DNA of 64,000 bases from DATHTC01 sp035456465 (GTDB lineage Bacteria > Actinomycetota > Thermoleophilia > Gaiellales > Gaiellaceae), in contig DATIDD010000077.1 of assembly GCA_035456465.1 (NCBI GenBank), positions 78,279-142,278 of the forward strand. Direction: 5' to 3'. The position numbers and the translations under genes were made by a program. This document shows, in pieces, positions 8,232 to 16,323 of the stretch. Numbering within the stretch: the stretch's first letter is position 1; each line of letters opens with the position of its first letter. Below the pieces are notes generated by a model that was not told the origin of the DNA, did no database searches, and saw only the letters and a program-made list of their open reading frames with translations.

Positions 8232-8516
8232 GTGGGAATCATCGCGTTCATCATTCTCGGACTGATCGCCGGCGCGATCGCCAAGGCGCTGCTCCCGGGC
8301 GACGACCCGGGCGGGTTCATCGTCACGGCGATCATCGGCGTCGTCGGCGCGCTGGCCGGGGGGTTCCTCGCCGGTGTGCTCTTCGACGCCGATCCGCTCG
8401 ACGAGTTCTGGGATCTGTCCTCGTGGCTGACGGCGATCGTCGGCGCGATCGTCCTGCTCGTCGTCTACCGGATGGTCGTCGGCCGGCGTAGCCTCGCCGG
8501 CCCAGGACGGGTCTAG
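8232..8516 (+). CDS. GlsB/YeaQ/YmgE-family (transglycosylase-associated) membrane protein
   Basis: This encodes 94 residues. Three hydrophobic helices with the family's glycine pattern are visible: G-I-I-A-F-I-I-L-G-L-I-A-G-A-I-A-K, then G-G-F-I-V-T-A-I-I-G-V-V-G-A-L-A-G-G-F, then a C-terminal helix. Family members are small inner-membrane proteins often induced by stress; the 'transglycosylase-associated' name does not imply enzyme activity. GGAGG at 8223 precedes the GTG at 8232, a conventional ribosome site. The segment between the second and third helices is longer and more acidic than in YeaQ. Confidence 0.85.
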   Translation: MGIIAFIILGLIAGAIAKALLPGDDPGGFIVTAIIGVVGALAGGFLAGVLFDADPLDEFWDLSSWLTAIVGAIVLLVVYRMVVGRRSLAGPGRV

Positions 8517-8525
8517 CCGTCCCGC

Positions 8526-8579
8526 GAGCCGGCGCCCGGCACCGCGGCCTCAGCACGACGCCGCGTCGGGCGCCGGCTC
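8526..8579. terminator. Bidirectional hairpin between convergent genes
   Basis: There is a perfect 13-bp inverted repeat (GAGCCGGCGCCCG at 8526-8538 with its complement at 8567-8579) around a 28-nt loop, between the convergent ends of the YeaQ-like and anti-sigma genes. No T-tract follows. It likely folds in either transcript. Confidence 0.5.
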
Positions 8580-8817
8580 ACTCCTTCCGGGCCTCCTCCG
8601 TCACGAGCGCGAGCAGGCTCGCGTACTCCTCGCGGCACGCCGGGCAGCCTTCCAGGTGCGCGTCCATTCCCGGGACGGCGGCGTCCGGGTCCTCGCCCGC
8701 GACCGCCAGCTCGACGTACCGGTCGAGCTCGTGGAAGCAGCGGTCGCAGTCCAGCTCCGGCCGCCCGGGACCGAGGAGGGGGGCGAGGAGGTCCTGCTGC
8801 TTCGGCCGTTCGCTCAT
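8578..8817 (-). CDS. Zinc-finger anti-sigma factor (ZAS-like)
   Basis: This encodes 79 residues. The core is D-C-D-R-C-F-H-E-L-D-R-Y-V-E near the middle and H-L-E-G-C-P-A-C-R-E-E-Y: the H-x3-C-x2-C zinc motif of zinc-binding anti-sigma domains. No membrane helix follows, so it is a soluble ZAS-type protein. Its ATG overlaps the stop of the sigma gene (ATGA), the classic arrangement for an ECF sigma and its inhibitor. It likely binds the sigma factor in the cytosol and releases it on a signal, possibly redox through the zinc cysteines (inferred). Confidence 0.85.
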   Translation of the reverse strand: MSERPKQQDLLAPLLGPGRPELDCDRCFHELDRYVELAVAGEDPDAAVPGMDAHLEGCPACREEYASLLALVTEEARKE

Positions 8818-9461
8818 CTCGCTCCCTCCAGGGTGATGCCGGCCTCCTCCAGGTGTCGCCGCAGCTTCGCGCGTGCGTCGTGCAGCGTCTTGTAGAGCGC
8901 GTTCCGGTTGCTGCCGAGGCGGTCGGCGAGGACGTCGATCGGCACGCCGTCGATCGCGAGCGCGACGAGCACGCGCCGTTGGTGCGGCGTCAGCGCGCCG
9001 GCGATCCCGTCCTGCACGGCCGCCAGCAGCGCGTGCTGCTCGGCCTCGTCCGGCGGTCCCGCCGTCCTGGTCGCGAGCAGCGCCCAGCTGTCGGGCTCGA
9101 GCGGCAGCTCGCGGCCCTGCCAGGCGCGGCGGCGCAGCTTCACGGCGGCCTCCAGCAGCGCGAACTTGTACGCCCAGGTGGTGAAGCGGCTGAGGCCGCG
9201 GAAGTCGTCGAGCCGCGCGAGCACCGAGACGAGCGCGTCGTCGGCGGCCTCGCAGGCGATGTCGTCCAGCTCGTTGCCGCGGAGGTGCGGCAACGTCCGT
9301 CGCCGTCGTCCGACCTCGAAGCGGGCGGCGCGGAGCAGGACCGCGTGCAGCCGGGCGCACGCCTCCTCGTACTCCGGTGCGTCGGCGCGCAGCTCGTGAA
9401 GCCATCGGCGCGACTCGGGGTCGAGGGGGCGCGTCGCACGCAGCGCCGGCGTCGCCTCCAT
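8814..9461 (-). CDS. ECF-type RNA polymerase sigma factor
   Basis: This encodes 215 residues. Region 2 is around residues 70-120 (D-D-I-A-C-E-A-A-D-D-A-L; F-R-G-L-S-R-F-T-T-W-A-Y-K-F-A) and region 4 around 155-210 (T-P-H-Q-R-R-V-L-V-A-L; G-S-N-R-N-A-L-Y-K-T-L-H-D-A-R). Sigma-1.1 and region 3 are absent, as in ECF factors. It is coupled to the zinc anti-sigma gene. TAGCGT lies 7 nt before the ATG at 9461 and no ribosome site is seen, so the operon starts with a leaderless mRNA. Target promoters are unknown. Confidence 0.87.
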   Translation of the reverse strand: MEATPALRATRPLDPESRRWLHELRADAPEYEEACARLHAVLLRAARFEVGRRRRTLPHLRGNELDDIACEAADDALVSVLARLDDFRGLSRFTTWAYKFALLEAAVKLRRRAWQGRELPLEPDSWALLATRTAGPPDEAEQHALLAAVQDGIAGALTPHQRRVLVALAIDGVPIDVLADRLGSNRNALYKTLHDARAKLRRHLEEAGITLEGAR

Positions 9462-9490
9462 CGATCCGACGCTAGCAGCCGTCGAGACGG

Positions 9491-9712
9491 TCACGACACG
9501 TCCGCCGGCTCGAGCGGCGCGGCGATGCGCAGGGCGAGGACGGGCGGGCAGCCGCGCTCGACCAGCTCGATCAAGAGGTGCGGGTCCCAGCCGGGCTCCC
9601 GCGCCACGCGCGCCGCCACGTCGAGTGGGAAGCCGGAGCGCGCGAGCTCGTCGCGCCTCCAGCCCGCGAGCCGCACCGCCGCCCGCCGCTCGTCGGTCGT
9701 CCGTGGGTTCAT
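9491..9712 (-). CDS. Small conserved-type protein, paralogue of the one at 172-387
   Basis: This encodes 73 residues: W-R-R-D-E-L-A-R-S-G-F near residue 18, an Ala/Arg helix, W-D-P-H-L-L-I-E-L-V-E-R-G-C-P near residue 42, and A-L-R-I-A. The pattern matches the protein at 172-387 in the same order and spacing. It is the last gene of a five-gene operon and its ATG overlaps the upstream stop (ATGA). No known domain name comes to mind. The invariant G-C-P and the two short helices suggest a compact helical module, perhaps protein-binding. Confidence 0.6.
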   Translation of the reverse strand: MNPRTTDERRAAVRLAGWRRDELARSGFPLDVAARVAREPGWDPHLLIELVERGCPPVLALRIAAPLEPADVS

Positions 9713-10500
9713 GCCTCGTTCGTGTCGACGGGCGCGCCGTCCTTACCTCGCGGCGGGCCCGCATCCGTCGCCTTCGTCAGCGGAACCCTGCGCGGGAACT
9801 GCGCGACGATCCCGGTCGAGAGCATGTCCGCCATGTGCAGGATCTGGCCGTGGATCGCGTCGTACACGGCCACGTCGCCGGTCCGGTCCTGCCGGAGGCG
9901 GGCGACGACCTCGTTCGTCGTCAGGCGCAGGTGCTCGTGCATCATCGCCCGCACCTCGCCCTCGTTCCACTGCCGCGGGTTGGCGCGGCTGAGGAACGCC
10001 GCGATCTCGTCGGCGTTGGCCTCCCAGCGGCGCTGTGCGTCCGCGAGCGGCGCCTGGTCGCCCGCCTTCGCGGCCGCGATCACGTCGGCGGCGACGAGGA
10101 TGTGGGATCGGAGCAGCTTCGCGAGCGCGTCGCCGGCGGCCGCGCCGTAGAACGGCTCGATCGCGTCGCGGATGTCGTCCTGGTTGGCGAGCAGCCGGTC
10201 GACGCTCGCCTGCGTGTCCGCCGAGCCGGACGTGAGGCCGATCACGGCCATCCGCGTCCAGACGACGTGGTCCTCCCAGAGCCGGCGCATCTCGTTGCGG
10301 AACGCGAGCTGCTTGGCCGAGATCCCGGGGCGGTCGGCGGCCGTCGTCTCGTGGGCGTGCGCGTCGTGGGCGCCGGAGACGGCGAGCGCCGCGAGCGCGC
10401 TGAGCAGCGCGCTCAGGGCCGTCAGCGAGCGGCACCGGACGGGTGGTGCGGGGCGTGGTCGTCGTCTCAGTCCTCCGATTCGTTGTCGGGTCGTGATCAC
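9709..10500 (-). CDS. Secreted protein of unknown function
   Basis: From the GTG at 10500 this encodes 263 residues: an Arg-rich start, a hydrophobic stretch (about 29-43) and an A-H-A cleavage region, then a helical domain rich in Trp, His and Met. Notable segments are N-E-M-R-R-L-W-E-D-H-V-V-W-T-R-M, A-D-T-Q-A-S-V-D-R-L-L-A-N-Q-D-D-I and A-I-H-G-Q-I-L-H-M-A-D-M-L-S. I recall this as a widespread uncharacterised actinobacterial secreted family. GTGA at 10497-10500 suggests coupling to the upstream membrane gene. The same frame stays open upstream to 10740, so a fusion with part of that gene cannot be excluded. Confidence 0.65.
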   Translation of the reverse strand: MITTRQRIGGLRRRPRPAPPVRCRSLTALSALLSALAALAVSGAHDAHAHETTAADRPGISAKQLAFRNEMRRLWEDHVVWTRMAVIGLTSGSADTQASVDRLLANQDDIRDAIEPFYGAAAGDALAKLLRSHILVAADVIAAAKAGDQAPLADAQRRWEANADEIAAFLSRANPRQWNEGEVRAMMHEHLRLTTNEVVARLRQDRTGDVAVYDAIHGQILHMADMLSTGIVAQFPRRVPLTKATDAGPPRGKDGAPVDTNEA

Positions 10501-10868
10501 GGGGAACGGCAGTGCGCCGCGGAGCAGGTGGAGCGCGGCGAGCAGGCCGACGGCCTCCGCGGCTTTGGTGACGAGGGCGAGCCCGTCGAGCGGCTCGGCG
10601 TCGGGGTGCAGCACCGGCACGCCGGTCGTCACGGCGAGGGCGTAGGCGACGAGCAGCCCGGCGAGGGTCGCGGCGGCCGTGCCGACGGCGGCCGTGCCCT
10701 CGGGCCTCCGCGTGAGGACGACGACGAGCGCGGCGAGCACGGCGCCGAGACGAGGAAGCCGAGGCCCGCGCCGGCGGCCTCCGCGAGGTGCTCGGGCACG
10801 AGCGCCGCGTGGATCCCCGCGCTGATCGCGCAGGCGACGACGAGGGCGTCGCGAGCGGCCTCGCTCAT
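10497..10868 (-). pseudogene. Small multi-helix membrane protein with an apparent frameshift
   Basis: Starting at the ATG at 10868 (ATGA overlap with the cupredoxin gene), about 42 residues read well, with a membrane helix and E-H-L-A-E-A-A. At about 10742 the frame turns to Ser/Arg/Pro-rich nonsense and stops at 10629. Meanwhile another frame, beginning exactly there, continues with good membrane helices (L-A-A-L-V-V-V-L; A-G-L-L-V-A-Y-A-L-A; A-V-G-L-L-A-A-L-H-L-L). Joining the two gives a plausible four-helix protein. The original frame has a TGA at 10497-10499 overlapping the next GTG. So there is at least one indel, natural or a sequence error. Confidence 0.6.
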
Positions 10869-11206
10869 CCCACGATCACCTCCCCGTCCATGTCGTGCGG
10901 TTGCAGCGTGCAGACGTAGTGGTGCGTGCCGGGGTCGCCGAAGGTGATCGAGACCGACTCGCCCGGCGACACCTTGTGGTCGGCGCCACCGTCGACCTTC
11001 ACGGTGTGCGTGAGGTTGTCCTCGTTGCGGAACGTGACGGTCGCGCCCGGCTCGACCGCGATCCGGTCGGGATCGAAGCGGTAGCTCTTCGGCATCGTCA
11101 CCTCGGTCGTCGCGACGGGCGCTGCGGCCTCGCCGTCGCCGCCGCAGCCAGCCGCCACCAGCAGCACGCCCGACACGGCTGCGAGGAGCAGGACGCGGGC
11201 GCTCAT
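10865..11206 (-). CDS. Lipoprotein cupredoxin (plastocyanin/azurin-like)
   Basis: This encodes 113 residues. The signal sequence has a lipobox (L-V-A-A-G-C at about residue 20), so it should be a membrane-anchored lipoprotein outside the cytoplasm. The domain shows F-R-N-E-D-N-L-T-H-T-V (first copper His) and H-H-Y-V-C-T-L-Q-P-H-D-M-D-G near the end, giving the Cys-His-Met set of a type 1 copper site. It probably transfers electrons. ATGA overlaps occur at both ends, so it sits inside a tight operon between two membrane proteins. Confidence 0.87.
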   Translation of the reverse strand: MSARVLLLAAVSGVLLVAAGCGGDGEAAAPVATTEVTMPKSYRFDPDRIAVEPGATVTFRNEDNLTHTVKVDGGADHKVSPGESVSITFGDPGTHHYVCTLQPHDMDGEVIVG

Positions 11207-11517
11207 CCGCGCGCGGTCTCGAGGGCGGCGCGCCGATGGCCGACGACGTCGAGGACGGCGAAGGCGAACACGAGGACGAACGCGACCAGGTCGAGGACCT
11301 CGCTGATCGTGTGCGCGAACAGGAACACGGTCCAGTCGAGGTGGTAGGTCATGTAGCTGACCTCGGCGGCGGCGAACAGCGCGAACCCCCAGCCGAGGAG
11401 CGGCAGGTCGCGCCGCAGCGCCGCCCAGGCGAAGCCGGCGCCGACGGCGAACGCGGCGAGGTGGACGGCCAGGAAGAAGCCGGTCGGCAGGTCGTTGATC
11501 CAGGAGCCCCGGGGCAT
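11203..11517 (-). CDS. Small membrane protein, first gene of the cupredoxin operon
   Basis: This encodes 104 residues with three hydrophobic segments (about 10-35, 40-60 and 65-95) and many aromatics and His in the membrane part (E-V-S-Y-M-T-Y-H-L-D-W; F-A-H-T-I-S-E-V-L-D). AAGGAG lies 7 nt before the ATG at 11517, a good ribosome site and the only one in this operon; the later genes are joined by ATGA/GTGA overlaps. In-membrane His residues could hint at haem or metal binding, but no known family is recognised. Confidence 0.65.
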   Translation of the reverse strand: MPRGSWINDLPTGFFLAVHLAAFAVGAGFAWAALRRDLPLLGWGFALFAAAEVSYMTYHLDWTVFLFAHTISEVLDLVAFVLVFAFAVLDVVGHRRAALETARG

Positions 11518-11687
11518 CGCTCTCTCCTTCCGCGGGTGCGTGATCACCCCGCTTCGTGACGCCCTGCCGTGCGGCTCGTACCTGCGAGATCCCTCGTCCG
11601 GGGGCTGGCGCATGCCCGGTTCTCCGAGCACCATGTGCGGATCGTTGCAGCGGCCCAGCCTGGTATTCGACTCCAGGGAGGTCCACG

Positions 11688-11843
11688 TTGCGCGCGTCAG
11701 ACGTCAGAAAGCAGCAAGGCCAGACGATGGCCGAGTACGCCGTCATCCTCGCCGTCATCACCGCCGGGATCCTCGCGGCGCTCCTCCTGCTCAGCGGTGC
11801 GATCCTCGCCGTGATCCAGCGCGTCGCGGGCGTGATCGGCTAG
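11688..11843 (+). CDS. Flp/Fap-type pilin
   Basis: This encodes 51 residues from a TTG start with a very good ribosome site (GGGAGG, 6 nt upstream). A short basic leader ends K-Q-Q-G-Q-T-M-A-E-Y, the prepilin peptidase site of Flp pilins (Gly before a short segment with Glu-Tyr), followed by one long hydrophobic helix. Such pilins form thin tad-type fibres, but no tad assembly genes occur in the window, so it is an orphan here. Confidence 0.85.
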   Translation: MRASDVRKQQGQTMAEYAVILAVITAGILAALLLLSGAILAVIQRVAGVIG

Positions 11844-11940
11844 CCGGGCGATCCGGAGAAAGCCGCGGGCGCGATCCGCGCCCAGACGATGCGCGCGCGC
11901 GGGCCACCGCGGAGGCTCCCTGGCAAGGGAGGGATGTGCG

Positions 11941-12656
11941 ATGAAGCTTCTCGCTGCGCTCACGGCGACGGTCGCCGGGGCGTGTGTGTTGTTGGGCGCG
12001 CCCGGGCCGGCCTCGGCGGCGCCGCCTGTGCTTGCCGCAGCCGGGCACTCCACCGGTCATCCGACGGCGACGTGGACGCTCCCGGGCGGCGTCCTCTCGC
12101 GGACGATCGAGTTCGCGACGCAGCCGACGGTCGGAAGCGACGGCTCGTTCTTCGACGAGAACGTGAAGCTGTTCGACACGCTCGAGGACACCCAGACGAC
12201 GTACCTCGCATCGCGCCGCCTCGACCCCGGGACGTACTTCGTCCACGTGGCGGGGGTCGACTGGCCGTGCTTCGTCGGCGGCGGCTGCGCCATCCGGGAG
12301 TACTCGAACGTCCTCACCGTGACGATTCCGAACACGGTGCCCACGATCAAGGTCCAGAGCATCCGGGCGTACAAGTACATCCACTCGGGCTCGCTGACGG
12401 CGACGATCTGCGACGCCGAGGGAGGCGGGACTGCCGCCGTCACCACGACCGTCAGGCGCTACGTCGGGGCCAGGGTCGTCGCGACGGCGACGTCGACCGA
12501 CACCGTGTACCTGCTCGCCGGCTGCGACTCGGAGCTGGTGCAGTCGCCATGCCGGCGCGGGTCTACCGGCAAGGCGCGAAGATGAGCATCACGATCCGGG
12601 TGCGCGACGCCCACGGCGGCGTCGGTACGACGACCTACGCGGGCAGGTGGCGCTAG
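11941..12656 (+). pseudogene. Secreted beta-rich protein with a C-terminal frameshift
   Basis: An ATG at 11941 with AAGGGAGG upstream begins a signal peptide (cleavage near A-S-A-A), followed by a beta-rich domain with paired Cys (W-P-C-F-V-G-G-G-C) and a second half with T-I-C-D-A and L-A-G-C-D-S. The first frame ends at 12585 in an Arg-rich tail. The overlapping frame to 12656 instead gives V-Y-R-Q-G-A-K-M-S-I-T-I-R-V-R-D-A-H-G-G and T-T-Y-A-G-R-W-R, a sensible C-terminus. The switch lies between about 12535 and 12560. It may be a recent frameshift or an assembly error. Function is unknown. Confidence 0.6.
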
Positions 12657-13140
12657 CGGACAGAGACGGATCCGTCGGCGAGCCGGCGGCTGGAGAGGTG
12701 CGAGCCGGGACCGCCGGCAGCGTGGCGGCCTCCGCTGCCGGGCTCCTCCGGGGAGAGGAGAGGGCGTCCCGGCTCGCGTCCCGCACGGTACGGATGCTGA
12801 TCCGCGTTGTGAAGGCTTGCACCCCGCGAAATCGGGGCGGATACCTGACGGTCGGCTCGTGGCGGGGGCGGCTGCGGCGCCTGGGCGCCGCCACACGGCG
12901 TTCAGGCCGCTCTGCACGTACACGTAGAAGGCAAGGTCCGCCATGTCGTCGGCGTGCCGGTGCTGACGTGGCGCTCGGCCGTCTCCGTCTCGTCACGGCG
13001 GGACGGGCGCTCCTCCGGCCCGCGGCGTATCCGACGAGGCGTCGGGCGCGTTTCTCCTCCGAACGCAGACGGTTTCACGGCATCCGTCCGGGAGCAGGTT
13101 CGACGAGACCGTCTCTTCCGACCATTGGAGGTTCAGGAGC
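12657..13140. other. Gene-poor gap of about 480 bp
   Basis: No reading frame here has convincing composition on either strand. A short CCCCG/CGGGG hairpin lies at 12822-12837. The last 20 bp hold the ribosome site of the next gene. Confidence 0.5.
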
Positions 13141-13500
13141 ATGAGTGGGATCCACACGTTCTCGTCGCGGGTGATCGACTACGCCGAGCGGCTGTCCGAC
13201 ATGGCCGACGCCGCCGAGGGCAAGGGCCAGCACCGTGGCCGGGCCAGGCGGTGGCTGCTGCTGCCGGCGTCCGGCGCGGCGCTGTACGCGCTCGTGAAGA
13301 GCGACGCCTTCTCCCGCCAGGCCAAGGGCGTCGTGGACGAGGCGAAGGCGCGTGCGTCGGAGCTTCCCGAGGATCTCGTCGCCCGCGTCCGCCAGACGAG
13401 CGGGACGTCGAGCCAGAACGGGCAGCGGCGCAGCTCCACCAGCTCGACCGCCTCGCGGAAGCGGAGCACGACCCGGAAGACGAAGTCCGCCGCCCGCTAG
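13141..13500 (+). CDS. Small basic protein of unknown function
   Basis: This encodes 119 residues. The first half has a short hydrophobic segment (W-L-L-L-P-A-S-G-A-A-L-Y-A-L, about 38-51) flanked by Arg and then a charged helix (K-G-V-V-D-E-A-K-A-R-A). The last 30 residues are a Ser/Thr/Arg/Lys tail with no structure expected. The design recalls small envelope- or DNA-associated proteins but nothing specific. GGAGG and CAGGAG precede the ATG. It stands alone. Confidence 0.6.
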   Translation: MSGIHTFSSRVIDYAERLSDMADAAEGKGQHRGRARRWLLLPASGAALYALVKSDAFSRQAKGVVDEAKARASELPEDLVARVRQTSGTSSQNGQRRSSTSSTASRKRSTTRKTKSAAR

Positions 13501-13505
13501 CGCGA

Positions 13506-13530
13506 CGGAGCCCCGCGGTAGTCCGGCTCC
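13506..13530 (+). terminator. Hairpin after the basic-protein gene
   Basis: CGGAGCC at 13506-13512 pairs with GGCTCCG at 13524-13530 just after the stop. There is no T-tract, so this is a weak call. Confidence 0.35.
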
Positions 13531-13707
13531 GCGTGCGCGTCCCGGGCGCCCACCGCGGGGCCTGTCGATGGGGTGCTCGGCGGATCGAACCGAGCCTCCT
13601 TCCTGACCTTCCGGTTCCGGCGAGCCCGGCTGCACTGCCGCCTGCGTGAAGTCGCTGCGACCCGGTCGACCTTCGTCCGGCTACGCCGCCGTCGGGCGTC
13701 CCTCTCC

Positions 13708-16248
13708 TCAGCTCGTTACGTCGATCGTCGGCGCCGGAACCGGCTCGCCCTGCTCGAGGGCGAACGCGACCGCCTCGTCGAGCGTCATCGCGCTCCCGCG
13801 TCGCCACTCCCGCTCGAAGGCCTCGTCGCCGAGGGCCGAGCGGACGCGGGCGACCGCCTCGTCGTGCGCGGCGAGCTCGAGCGGGTGGTCGGCCTCGCGA
13901 CCGACCTCGCCGCCCAGGGTGTGTCGCGCCCCCCACAGCCGCGCCGTCGCCTCGGAGGCTCCTTCCCGCTCGAACACCGTGGCGTAGACCTCGAGCAGGT
14001 CGAGCAGCCCCGCGACGAAGCGGATGCTCTGGTAGAGCACCGTCGCGGTCGCGAGCATCGAGCGGGAACGTCCGAGGTCGCCCCGGTCGAGAGCGATCTG
14101 CACCAGGCCGGTGAGCGTCCCGGCCTGGCCCCGGACGTCCCCGAGCTCGCGGAAGATCGTGTGCGACTCCTCGAGGTACGCCTCCGCCTGAGCCGGCTCT
14201 CCTCGCAGACGTGCGATCCATGCCAGGCTGTAGAGGTCGATCGCGAGCTCCAGCCGGCGCCCCAAGCGCCGCCACAGCTGGATGCATTCCTCCCACAGGC
14301 GGGCAGCCTGGTCGACCTCGCCTCGGTGGGCGCCGATGTCCGCGAGGTACCCCATCGCGAGGGCCGCCCCCTCCTCGTCGCCGCGCTCGCGATCGAGCTC
14401 GAGCGCCTCGGTCGCAGCGGCTGCGGCCCGGTCGAGGTCGCCCTGCTCCATCTCGATCAGCGCGAGGCCGCGGAGCGCTCGCGGACGTCCGGGTACCACG
14501 TCGGACGACCCCAGGGTCCGCTCGAGCCAGCGTCTCCCTTCGCTCAGGTGGCCACGGCTCATCCAGAAGCGCGAGAGAGCGCCGGCGAGCTGGAGCGCGC
14601 GAGCCGAGTCGCCTGTCTCGAGAAGGTGCGCTAGCACCGAGCGGAAGTTGGCGTGCTCGTGCTCGAAGCGCGCGAGCCAGACGGCCGCGTCGCCGCCTCG
14701 CAGGTCGGCGTATCGGCGATCCGCGAGCTCCACGAAGAACCCGGCATGGAGCTCGTGCATCGCGTCGGCCTCTCCCGACTCCTGGAGCCGCTCGCCCGCG
14801 AACTCGCGGATCGTCTCGAGCATCGAGAAACGCCCGTCGCTGTGGCGGAGGAGGCTCTTCTCCACGAGTGACTGGAGCGTGTCGAGCTCGGCGCGGCACA
14901 CGCCCTCCGCCGCCTCGAGCGTGCAGCCGCCCGCGAAGACGGCGAGACGGGCGAAGACGCTTCGCTCCTCCGCGCCGAGCAGCTCGTACGACCAGGCGAT
15001 CGTCGAGCGCAAGGTGCGCTGGCGCTCGGGAAGGTCGCGGGCGCCGCCCGTCAGGAGCGGGAGCCGCTGCTCGAGCCGGTCGAGCAGCGCCGTCGGCGAG
15101 AGCACCTTCGTGCGGGCGGCGGCGAGCTCGATCGCGAGCGGGAGACGATCGAGCCGGCGGCAGATCTCGGGCACCCGGCCGTCCGTCGTGAGCTCGATCC
15201 CGAGGGCGCGCACGCGCTCGTGGAAGAGCGAGACGGCGTCCGCCTCGCGCAGGGGGAGGACCGCGTACTCGCGCTCGCCCGTGAGATGGAGCGGCTCGCG
15301 GCTCGTCACGAGCAGCGTGAGGTTCGGACAGGCCGTGACGAGGGCTGCGAGCTCGCCGCCCGCCGCGAGCAGGTGCTCGAGATTGTCGAGGAGGAGCAGC
15401 AGCCGCTTCGAGCCGATGTGCTCGGCGAGCCCGTCCGTCGCTCCCACGACCCGCGCGATCGCCGCGGTGACGAGCGTGGGCTCGCGCAGCGACGCCAGGC
15501 CGACCCAGAAGACCCCGTCGGGGTAGAGCTCGGCGACGTCGGCTGCGGCCTGGGCGGCGAGGCGCGTCTTGCCGGAGCCCCCCGCTCCCGTCAGCGTCAG
15601 CACCCGCGTGCTGGCGTCCGCGAGCAGGGCGGTCACCTCCTGGACCTCGCGCTCGCGCCCGAGAAACGGCGTCGCGGGCACCGGCAGGTTCGTCTGGTAG
15701 AGCGACTTCAGCGGCGGAAACTCCTCCTCACCGAGCTGGAAGAGTCGCTGCGGCGCCGAGAGGTCCTTGAGGCGGTGCTCGCCGAGGTCACGCAGCGAGA
15801 GCGCGCGGGGAAGCCCGGCCTCGACGAGCGACCGTGTCGTCTCCGAGACGAGCACCTGGCCGCCGTGGCCCGCACTCATCACGCGCGCCGCGCGGTGGAC
15901 GTCGAGACCGGCGTACAGCTGCCCGCTGACGAGCGGCTCGCCGGTGTGGATGCCGATCCGCACCCGGATCGGCGCCTGCTGCCAGGCGTGCGCGGCGAGC
16001 GCCGCCTGCGCCTGCGCCGCGGCGAGCACCGCCTCGCGTGGATCGTCGAACGCGAAGTGGAAGGAGTCGCCCTGCATCTCCACCTCGACCCCGCCGTGCT
16101 CGACGAACGCCTGCCGAACGAGCCGGCGGTGGTCCTCGAGCGCCCGCACGTAGGTCGCCTCGCCCAGCTCCTGCAGCAGCCGCGTCGAGCCCTCGATGTC
16201 GGTGAAGAGCAGGGTGACCGTGCCGCGGGGAAGCTTCGCTGACGCCAT
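13708..16248 (-). CDS. Class III cyclase - NB-ARC ATPase - TPR regulator
   Basis: This encodes 846 residues in three parts. A nucleotide cyclase domain (about 8-175) has the metal-binding F-T-D-I-E-G-S-T and, at the second metal position, M-Q-G-D-S-F in place of the usual G-D-G. An ATPase follows (about 195-480) with Walker A G-A-G-G-S-G-K-T, L-L-L-L-D-N-L-E and the R-L-P-L-A-I-E-L-A-A motif typical of AfsR/SARP-like STANDs. A long TPR region ends the protein. There is no LuxR or SARP DNA-binding domain. Such proteins are probably ATP-gated signalling hubs; cyclase activity is uncertain because of the GDS change. TACGCT lies 12 nt before the ATG. Confidence 0.88.
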   Translation of the reverse strand: MASAKLPRGTVTLLFTDIEGSTRLLQELGEATYVRALEDHRRLVRQAFVEHGGVEVEMQGDSFHFAFDDPREAVLAAAQAQAALAAHAWQQAPIRVRIGIHTGEPLVSGQLYAGLDVHRAARVMSAGHGGQVLVSETTRSLVEAGLPRALSLRDLGEHRLKDLSAPQRLFQLGEEEFPPLKSLYQTNLPVPATPFLGREREVQEVTALLADASTRVLTLTGAGGSGKTRLAAQAAADVAELYPDGVFWVGLASLREPTLVTAAIARVVGATDGLAEHIGSKRLLLLLDNLEHLLAAGGELAALVTACPNLTLLVTSREPLHLTGEREYAVLPLREADAVSLFHERVRALGIELTTDGRVPEICRRLDRLPLAIELAAARTKVLSPTALLDRLEQRLPLLTGGARDLPERQRTLRSTIAWSYELLGAEERSVFARLAVFAGGCTLEAAEGVCRAELDTLQSLVEKSLLRHSDGRFSMLETIREFAGERLQESGEADAMHELHAGFFVELADRRYADLRGGDAAVWLARFEHEHANFRSVLAHLLETGDSARALQLAGALSRFWMSRGHLSEGRRWLERTLGSSDVVPGRPRALRGLALIEMEQGDLDRAAAAATEALELDRERGDEEGAALAMGYLADIGAHRGEVDQAARLWEECIQLWRRLGRRLELAIDLYSLAWIARLRGEPAQAEAYLEESHTIFRELGDVRGQAGTLTGLVQIALDRGDLGRSRSMLATATVLYQSIRFVAGLLDLLEVYATVFEREGASEATARLWGARHTLGGEVGREADHPLELAAHDEAVARVRSALGDEAFEREWRRGSAMTLDEAVAFALEQGEPVPAPTIDVTS

Positions 16249-16323
16249 CGACGCGTCCGAAGCGTACGACGGGGCGCCTCGGCGACCAAGTGTGCGCGCG
16301 ACGACAGTTCCACGGTGCTGCGC

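Noticed and set aside
12822..12837. CCCCG/CGGGG hairpin as a terminator
   Set aside because: The stem is only 5 bp, 170 bp from any stop, with no T-tract.
12459..12996. Minus-strand open frames across 12.46-13.0 kb
   Set aside because: Arg/Pro/Ala-rich composition without motifs, overlapping a better plus-strand gene; typical of antisense frames in GC-rich DNA.
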